Source of the DNA: Telopea speciosissima
Lineage: Eukaryota; Streptophyta; Magnoliopsida; Proteales; Proteaceae
Length of the DNA: 64,000 nt
NCBI RefSeq assembly: GCF_018873765.1
Contig: NC_057925.1
Location: 58,788,970-58,852,969, forward strand
Direction: 5' to 3'
Below the pieces are notes generated by a model that saw only the letters and a list, made by a program, of their open reading frames with translations, did not search any database and had not been told where the DNA came from. Shown here one piece after another: positions 57,855 to 64,000 of the stretch; the first letter of the stretch is position 1; every line of letters starts with the position of its first letter. Made by a program: the position numbers and the translations under genes.

Positions 57855-58034
57855 CCGCACCCAGAGGATTTTTATCCCGAGAAACCCGAGAAGAACCGAA
57901 CATACTCTAGGGATCCAGTTTCTATAAAAGAGAGGATGCCCCTTCCGCACGCAGAGGATTTTTATCTCGAGAAACCCGAGAAGAACCGAAGATCCTCTAG
58001 GGTTCCAGTTTCTATAAAAGAGAGGATGCCCCTT
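57855..58034 (+). promoter_or_regulatory. Tandemly duplicated core promoter (two TATA boxes) of coiled-coil member D
   Basis: Two 90-bp copies, 57855-57944 and 57945-58034, each with CCCGAGAAGAACCGAA, a TATAAAAG box (57923-57930 and 58013-58020) and GAGAGGATGCCCCTT. They differ at only a few bases. The leader of member D starts downstream, with first donor CGAG/GTAGGTATGGCG at 58101. Confidence 0.7.
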
Positions 58035-59120
58035 ATGCCTTAGGGTTTGGCCATCGACCGCCGATCGTCTTGGGCTCCAGTTTTTTCTTCTCTCTATCGA
58101 GGTAGGTATGGCGATCGTCTAGAATTCCAGTTTCATCTTCTCTATTCTGTTCTTCGTCTTGTTCTCGTCTTCTGGTTAGGCATTCTGGGCTTTTGATTTT
58201 TGTTTCTCTCTATTCTTTTCAGAGATTGGTGAAGGCTTGTGTCCGTGGAGCTTTATTGATCAACATTTAACTGCTTATAGTCTTCACTCTGGAAATCGGT
58301 GAGTAGTTGTTTCATCAATCTGTCTATGGTGCTCTTTTATAATTTTGTATTTGGTTTGGGGTTGGACAGTAAAAAGCCAATGGATGCTTAATCTGGTAGA
58401 TGCATATACAGTTGTTATCTCGTGGATAGAAAGCTTGTGAATGTCACTTTAATCCACAACTGAACAGGTTGTCCTTAACCACAGAAGTTTAGAGTAAATG
58501 AAAATAATTGTGATATCAGTGACTTTAGAGCTATCATTGTTCAAAACCTAGTCTTCCTAGACTTGAATCATGTCAATTGGGTCTTACTTTCTTTTCCAAA
58601 TTTTGATTTTTATTTCAAACCAAAACTTTATTTGAGATTTGAGAGGGACCTTTTTCTTGTGGAATTTGCATGCAACTCAATTCTTTATGTTGCCTACATT
58701 TTAGCTGAGGATCCCGTTCTATGTTAGGCTTGCGTGTCTTCAGATTTTGTCTTGTTTTACTCAGCTCAGAATTGTAATTATTGATTTTCTCGATCTTGTT
58801 TTACGAGAAATTATATGTTCTTCTTTTTTCGCTTAATCGTCTTGGAGGAGTTGACTCTTTTACCCCTTCCCTTCCCTTAATAATCTTCACCGGTACTGGT
58901 TTCTTGTATTTTTGTGATGAGATCCTAAGATCCTGAGATCCTGAGATCCTGAGATAGTTTGGTGTTTTTTTATTCCTCTCTTCCCCGATCAGGATTGCTT
59001 GCTTGCTGTCTCTTTCTTCCTGCTTATTGTGTGCTTGCATCTCTTTCCTGTTTGTGGTGTAGCTCTGGTCTTAGCTCTGTGTCTATAGAACGACCTCTAA
59101 CCTTTAAGCTGATGTACAGG
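58035..59120 (+). other. Multi-exon untranslated leader of coiled-coil member D
   Basis: Probable exons: about 58045-58101 (donor GTAGGT), 58223-58298 (after CTTTTCAG, donor GTGAGT) and 58993 onward (after CCCCGATCAG). Each has its counterpart in the leader of member B. CTAACCTTTAAGCTGATGTAC stands just before the ATG. AGATCCTG is repeated four times at about 58920-58950. Confidence 0.55.
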
Positions 59121-59571
59121 ATGACAGACCAAAATTTGTCCAGAGTGGTCCGTGATTTCCCAAATATACCCCTCTCCACCATTAAACAGCAACTGGCCGA
59201 TATAAATCGGATGTTGGAAATTCTAAAGCAGGGGCAGGAGAAATTTAAGGCGGGGCAGGAGAAACTAAAGCAGGGGCAGGAGGATCTAATTCAGGTGACT
59301 GGACGAAATAATTGAGGGGCAGGTCGATCAAATGCAGCGACAGGACAAATTAATACAGGGGCTGGGCCATCTACAAAAAGAACAGGTCACGCTACAGAAG
59401 GGCACCGCCAACATGTGTGAGAAGATGAAACATCTTGTGGAGCAGGAAATCAACATTAATCAGAACCTGGGCAAAATTCGGGCGGAGCTGGACGATGATG
59501 TGGCGATTTTAAATCACATTGAGTACAATCCCCGCACTAACCTTTTTATCTCACGAAGGTCAGGAAATTAG
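59121..59571 (+). pseudogene. Coiled-coil protein family, member D (one frameshift)
   Basis: Starts MTDQNLSRVVRDF. Heptads with tandem KxGQEKL units follow (59220-59300). A one-base change near 59310 puts a stop (GRNN-stop); the next frame goes straight on (DEIIEGQVDQMQRQDKL) to ENINQNLGKIRAEL-like heptads. It ends HIEYNPRTNLFISRRSGN, matching the FNAR..NSRLAG start of the C-terminal block of B, but stops there. Splicing at CACGAAG/GTCAGG could extend it. Confidence 0.55.
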
Positions 59572-60254
59572 ATCCAAAAGGGGTTGATGGGGATTTGGGT
59601 TTCTTTTTGTCCCTCTGTTTTTTGAATCTGGCAAGGCAACGATTTGGTAATACCAGTTAGGGTATATTTGTATGTTGGATGATTAGTTTTTTTTTTTGTT
59701 TTTTGATGAGATTAGTTTTGTTAAGAATGATGGTTTTCCTTTTTCTTTTCATATATATTTTTTTATGTTTTAAAATTTTTAATATTTTCTGGCTAATCCA
59801 GTGGTCGATCCCGGATTGATCCCAAAGGCATGGATGTGTCCTGTGGCTCGTAGCTTTCGACCCTTGGTCTCCATCTGGTCTTGAACACCCCCCGGCCCCC
59901 CCTCCCCCTCTGTCCAGAAAATTGAGTTCCCTATCAGATATACCCAATTAAAGGTGCTTATTGTTGTGCAAAATTGGTCTCTACCCAACAATCCAACATG
60001 CATGGGTCGTGTAACGAGTTGAATTTGGTTGCAGAGAGTTCAGAACTACAGATGCTATATATCTTGGTGTTCCACTCTTGTGTGATGGATGTAAAAGGGG
60101 AGAATTATTTTGATGTGTGTTATGGGAATCCTCCCATGCTCGAGCTAGTCGACCATCGCCATTAGAGACGACGACAAAGATAACGGATTAAGACAAAGAT
60201 GAAACATAAGGGTAAAATGGAGATTTACAAGAGGTCACTGCACTAAAAGAATAA

Positions 60255-60411
60255 AATCCCGTATGGTTTACGCTAGCACTCTCATGTGTCTTTCTCTTTC
60301 TTCTTTAAAATAAAGGGGTAAAAATATCTTTTCACATGGGAAAAAGAAAGATAAACTCATGAGAGTGCACGCGTAAGCCACACTTCCGAACGAACGGAGA
60401 TCTTTTTGCCA
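60255..60411. mobile_element. GGGAA foldback MITE, copy 7 (decayed)
   Basis: TGGTTTACGCTAGCACTCTC and GAGAGTGCACGCGTAAGCCA pair as the arm core; the ends have decayed. Confidence 0.5.
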
Positions 60412-61649
60412 ATTAGTGATGGTTTATTATTTCAGTTGCTATTTACAATATTATAATATAATAGTAACATAAGTAAATTATAATGCAGCGGTTATACTAT
60501 ACTAAACCGCTGCTTAATGTGTTAATTAAAGGCAGCGGTTTATTATTACCGCAGGAATATGTTCCAATTTATTTATTATTTTTTTATGATACAAGAGGCA
60601 TCATGGGTTTCACTATAGGAATCCGGGTATCTGGGTTGCTATACCTATTTGGCACGTCAGCTCATGTGACATGTGTTAAAAAAAAGTTAGTTTATTCAAA
60701 TTTTTGTCTTATAAAATAACTATTTCGGCATATTAAGGTCTATTCTTTTAAAATTTTTTTTTTTTTTTTTTTCTCCGTTCCATTAGAATCGATAGTGAAT
60801 TGTATGTCAAATGAAGGGGTGTAAATAATGACACATATGGCTTTGCCGGATTACGTTGTGTCAATTATTGCTCACAGATAGAGATGTAAAGAGATCGAAT
60901 ATAGAGTGGATGTGATCGGATATGGATATTCATGAACAGACACTGATGTGAATCAGCTTGAATTATCAATAGCACAAGCAGATGAAATCCAATTTATCTA
61001 CACATATTTGGTAATGCTACAAACGTGCAGATATAAGTCATAACTAATAACTTGTGAACAATCATTTGTACTTATTTCTCCATAATTGCTTTAAGTGCAT
61101 GTTGGTATAAACAGTTTAACTGAAATTGATGCAGGAGAATTGGATTGAAGAGAAGAAGGTTTGATTTCTTTTAAATCTCAATAAATTTGTAGTGTTTTTT
61201 TTTGTGGCTTTAAGCAATGTGTGGAATTCGTGGAAATACTGTTTTGTGGGTGATCCAAAGGAGGAAGAGTACGCCCCACATGGTGAGATTTTCTTTGTAC
61301 TTTTAATGGCCGGATTTAATTTTCATTGTACAGAATTAATAGAAATCGATTCTAATTCAAATCAGGCGATTTCTAATATAATTTTGAAAATTTGGATCCA
61401 GAAACTTCAAATTAAAAACCTTAGCCTGACCCTTCATTAATAGAGAGCTTCATATATATAATTCATTCTCAGAATATGAAGAGTATCATTCATGTTGAGC
61501 TTTATACTTTACTATATTCTTCCAACACACAGGAGGATTTATGACAAATCGACAAGGTTATTATTAGTGTCTTAAGATTCATAGGGCTTGTAGGGACCAT
61601 GGTGGCCGGTCTCGTCTCTCACAAATCTGAATTCCGAAACAAACGAAAA

Positions 61650-62020
61650 AGAAAACTCCAGAAGCTAGCGGCACGTTTGGCTTGAACTGGGGAATTAATT
61701 CTACAGAGAGGGAGGGAATGGATTTTTCAAATGTGGAATCTGAACCTTAATCCGTCACCAGATGCAAACAGTGCCCTTTAATAGGTCTCTCTAATCTCTA
61801 TAAGAACTGGTGAGTAAAGGTGGAATGCATCTAATGAAACTCTAAATTAATTCTGGAAAGTAATAAGTTTATTCTACCTGATCGATCGATTTGTCGTTGT
61901 TAATAGCATACAGAGCAATGCGTGTATTTCAAACGAAGAAAGAGAAGATTTAATGGCTTCAAAAGAAAAGAATCATAAATTCATCTTTATTACGAATCTG
62001 CGAACAGAAATCAGAGATAA
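61650..62020. repeat. Sequence 3' of the arabinogalactan peptide gene, duplicated at 52550-53070
   Basis: See 52550-53070. Here it stands in its natural place, downstream of the minus-strand gene. It includes probable 3' untranslated region near 62020-62160, with AGCAGCAGCAGCAGC at about 62130. Confidence 0.65.
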
Positions 62021-62160
62021 AAACGCTGTATTTATGTATGAAAAAACTCAGATGATGTAATCTATCTATCTATCAATCCATCAACAGAAAGAGAAAAATA
62101 ATCGAAAAAAAGAGAGTTCCCAATCATCAGCAGCAGCAGCAGCAGCTAAAATATATAACT

Positions 62161-62349
62161 TTAGTGCTTCAAGAGAGCGAATAGAGACAAGACGAGGGAG
62201 AAGCAGAGCATGGGCCCTGAAATCGGCAATTCAACAGCAGCTCCATTCTGCAACACAGGCGCTGGCGCTGGGGCCATAGCTGAGACAGAAGCGAACATTG
62301 AGACAATGCAGAGGAGAAGGATGGCAATGAAACTACTGGTTTGCGCCAT
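62161..62349 (-). CDS. Arabinogalactan peptide (62 aa, GPI-anchored cell-surface proteoglycan)
   Basis: Tiny cell-wall glycoprotein core. Residues 1-24 are a signal peptide (SSFIAILLLCIVSMFASVSA). APAPAPV follows, whose prolines would be hydroxylated and carry arabinogalactan. Then comes a short spacer (NGAAVELPISG) and a hydrophobic tail (LCFSLVLSLFALLKH), the GPI-anchor signal. The mature peptide is about a dozen residues, typical for AG peptides (AGP16/20/22 class). Start chosen at MAQTSS, which begins the signal peptide. An in-frame ATG at 62419-62421 would add 24 residues. The TATA box is at 62462-62468. No intron needed. Confidence 0.88.
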   Translation of the reverse strand: MAQTSSFIAILLLCIVSMFASVSAMAPAPAPVLQNGAAVELPISGPMLCFSLVLSLFALLKH

Positions 62350-62461
62350 TGCTGAAATAATTCTAAGCTCACGATAGAAGAATCTCTCTAGAATTAGAAT
62401 GCTAAAGAGAGAGATGCACAAGCAGAGCTGAGCTGATCTGAAGTTCGGACCTGATGTTCGA

Positions 62462-62468
62462 ATTTATA
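62462..62468 (-). promoter_or_regulatory. TATA box of the arabinogalactan peptide gene
   Basis: TATAAAT on the minus strand (CTCTATAAATTCG), about 115 bases before the start codon. This predicts transcription from about 62430. CT repeats lie upstream at 62560-62580. Confidence 0.65.
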
Positions 62469-62599
62469 GAGGATTGATGCGGAGATATTTCCGGTTTTCC
62501 TTTTTTTCTGGTTTTTCTGGAGAGGGGACCCAAATGGAATTGTAAAAGAATTTGGATCCCCTCTCTCTCTCTCTCTCCCCCCCTTCGGTCCTTCCCTAC

Positions 62600-64000
62600 C
62601 CAGATCACCAACTTACAGTCGCCGCTCACAGGTCACAGGTCACAACAGATCACAGCCCACACGAGTACATGACAGCATTATGAGATAATATGAAGTTGTG
62701 GCCATAGTTTGAGGTATCGGTATCTTATCGTATTGCCCATATTAGGTGATATATATATTGATTTTGCTGGTCTTCAATCTCGATATCGTAACGGTGATAT
62801 GATACAATCAAGGGGTAAAACAGTCAAAAAACCTATTCTTTATTTAAGAGAAATCAAAGGCAAATTTATCCGATATGATCGATCTGACTTGTTTGTTAGA
62901 AATGATTTGTCAACATGAATAAAGAAACACAAATAACCTCCCTCAGATGGGATTGAATCAATTAAAGGACCAATATATTGGCTCATTCCTATGATAATCA
63001 TATCTAAGAGAGAAGAGAAGGTCCAATGTTCATGTCATTTGATGTCAGAAACGACGTAAACACATTCCAAACACACAAATTTGTATTAAATAACTCAAAT
63101 TAAACCAAATATCTTCAACTTATGTCCTTACATCCTTTCAAGATTCAATTAATTTTTGTGTGTCAATGCATTCTCCCGCGCAGTATCTATATTTTTACAA
63201 TATTTATTTTGTCACTTGATCATATTCTTTTGGGTGATACATAAAATGTAGTAAGGATCTTCAGTTCTACCCATCCAATTTATCACGTGATAGATATTTG
63301 GATGCTTTTGAAAACCTTATCAGAACGACCAATTTTAGAAAGATTTGCCTATATTTACAAACATGCCATGTTATGTGTTTATATGCATTCCCTCTTATGA
63401 CACTTTAAGAAATTTCATGAATTTTTTATTCAAGTTTGAGACACTTCAAGAAATTTCATTAATTTGATGGGGAATGGTTCTCTGAACCACCAACGTAGCC
63501 TATGCCTTCTCACACTGAATTATTTATTTATTTTTAGAGGAAAAAAACACATAAATAAAAACTTCATGTGAAGAGGGGTAGACTACGCTGGTGGTTCAAA
63601 GACACTTTTCTCTTATTTCGGATTGAAAATTTAGTATTGAGATGAATGTGCACTCTTTGTGACATGGACTATCCCTATACCACCATGAGACATGTGGTAA
63701 ACAGTTCACCAAGCATATATATATATATTTGATAAACACTCAAACCACACGTCAATTCCAAAAGGTTAACCGACTTTTAGGATTTTGAAATGGTGGAAAC
63801 ACACAACACACACCACACTCACACCAAACACATTTTTTTTGATGATGTTAACTTTCTAACCTCACCTTCAACCCTGATGAAAAGAACCTCGTACTAGCAC
63901 ACACGTGGTGGAAAGGTAGGTCCAACATCAAGAATTTGGGCGATCACAATGTTTTACTTTCAAGGCCAACGAATGACTTCAATCGTTAAAATGAGGAAAA
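62600..64000. other. Upstream and intergenic DNA with a transposon-end remnant and a foldback
   Basis: 62707-62830 contains TTTGAGGTATCGGTATC and CGATATCG motifs like those near 26130, perhaps a transposon end. 63470-63612 is a hairpin: TCTGAACCACCAACGTAGCC at the left, GGTAGACTACGCTGGTGGTTC-type at the right. CACACACA-rich text lies at about 63800-63820. No gene. Confidence 0.45.

Larger units (their letters stand above)
58897..61030 (+). repeat. Segmental duplication, copy 2 (coiled-coil member D unit)
   Basis: Sister of 53090-55650 in direct orientation, about 5.8 kb away. It lacks the MITE and the LINE piece of copy 1 and carries its own MITE remnant at 60255-60411. Confidence 0.8.

Overview
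The window is nuclear DNA of a dicot-like flowering plant. Its genes have many introns with GT-AG borders, it is AT-rich, and it holds plastid-targeting sequences, plant-type Copia, LINE, SINE and TRIM retroelements, and many small foldback DNA transposons. No grass-like features are seen. The species cannot be fixed from the sequence; a woody, transposon-rich eudicot is my guess.

Three ordinary genes are supported. (1) 895-9870 (+): a 12-exon gene for a thylakoid-lumen carboxyl-terminal processing peptidase (CTPA, the D1-processing protease family), 532 aa when spliced. (2) 26810-37698 (+): a makorin-type CCCH/RING E3 ubiquitin ligase with two alternative 3' ends. (3) 62161-62349 (-): a 62-aa arabinogalactan peptide with a signal peptide and a GPI-type tail.

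A fourth group is not a family I can name. Four related units lie at 16.07-18.5 kb (-), 21.08-23.76 kb (-), 53.1-54.2 kb (+) and 57.85-60.0 kb (+). Each encodes a short protein starting MA(E/D) or MTD. A heptad-repeat coiled coil is followed, in the intact copies, by a conserved C-terminal block (FN..NSR..WLRN.EG..LL.FY..D..RL..LG). Similar multi-exon untranslated leaders and 3' sequence travel with the coding part. This family is the best candidate for something undescribed.

The rest is mostly mobile DNA. A recent full-length Copia element (39572-45169, 335-bp LTRs differing at 2 sites, 5-bp target duplication) has a frameshifted polyprotein. A tandem TRIM array (four 137-bp LTRs, three internal units) sits 13 bp upstream of one coiled-coil ORF. 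A hAT derivative (45850-47820, 8-bp duplication) is nested in a foldback element. A 5'-truncated LINE (14171-15903) and two SINEs are bounded by target duplications. At least fifteen foldback MITEs are visible, one with its empty site preserved in a duplicated copy.

Region by region: 0-10 kb CTPA; 10-12 kb an orphan exon, a Copia gag remnant and a CTPA exon-3 copy split by a SINE; 14-16 kb LINE; 16-24 kb two coiled-coil units with TRIM, foldbacks and a second gag fragment; 24-26 kb MITEs and a copy of the CTPA 3' end; 26.8-37.7 kb makorin, with introns full of foldbacks and one organelle-type tRNA-Cys sequence; 39-48 kb nested transposons; 48-52 kb little recognisable; 52-62 kb a duplicated segment with two coiled-coil units; 62-64 kb the arabinogalactan peptide and its promoter.
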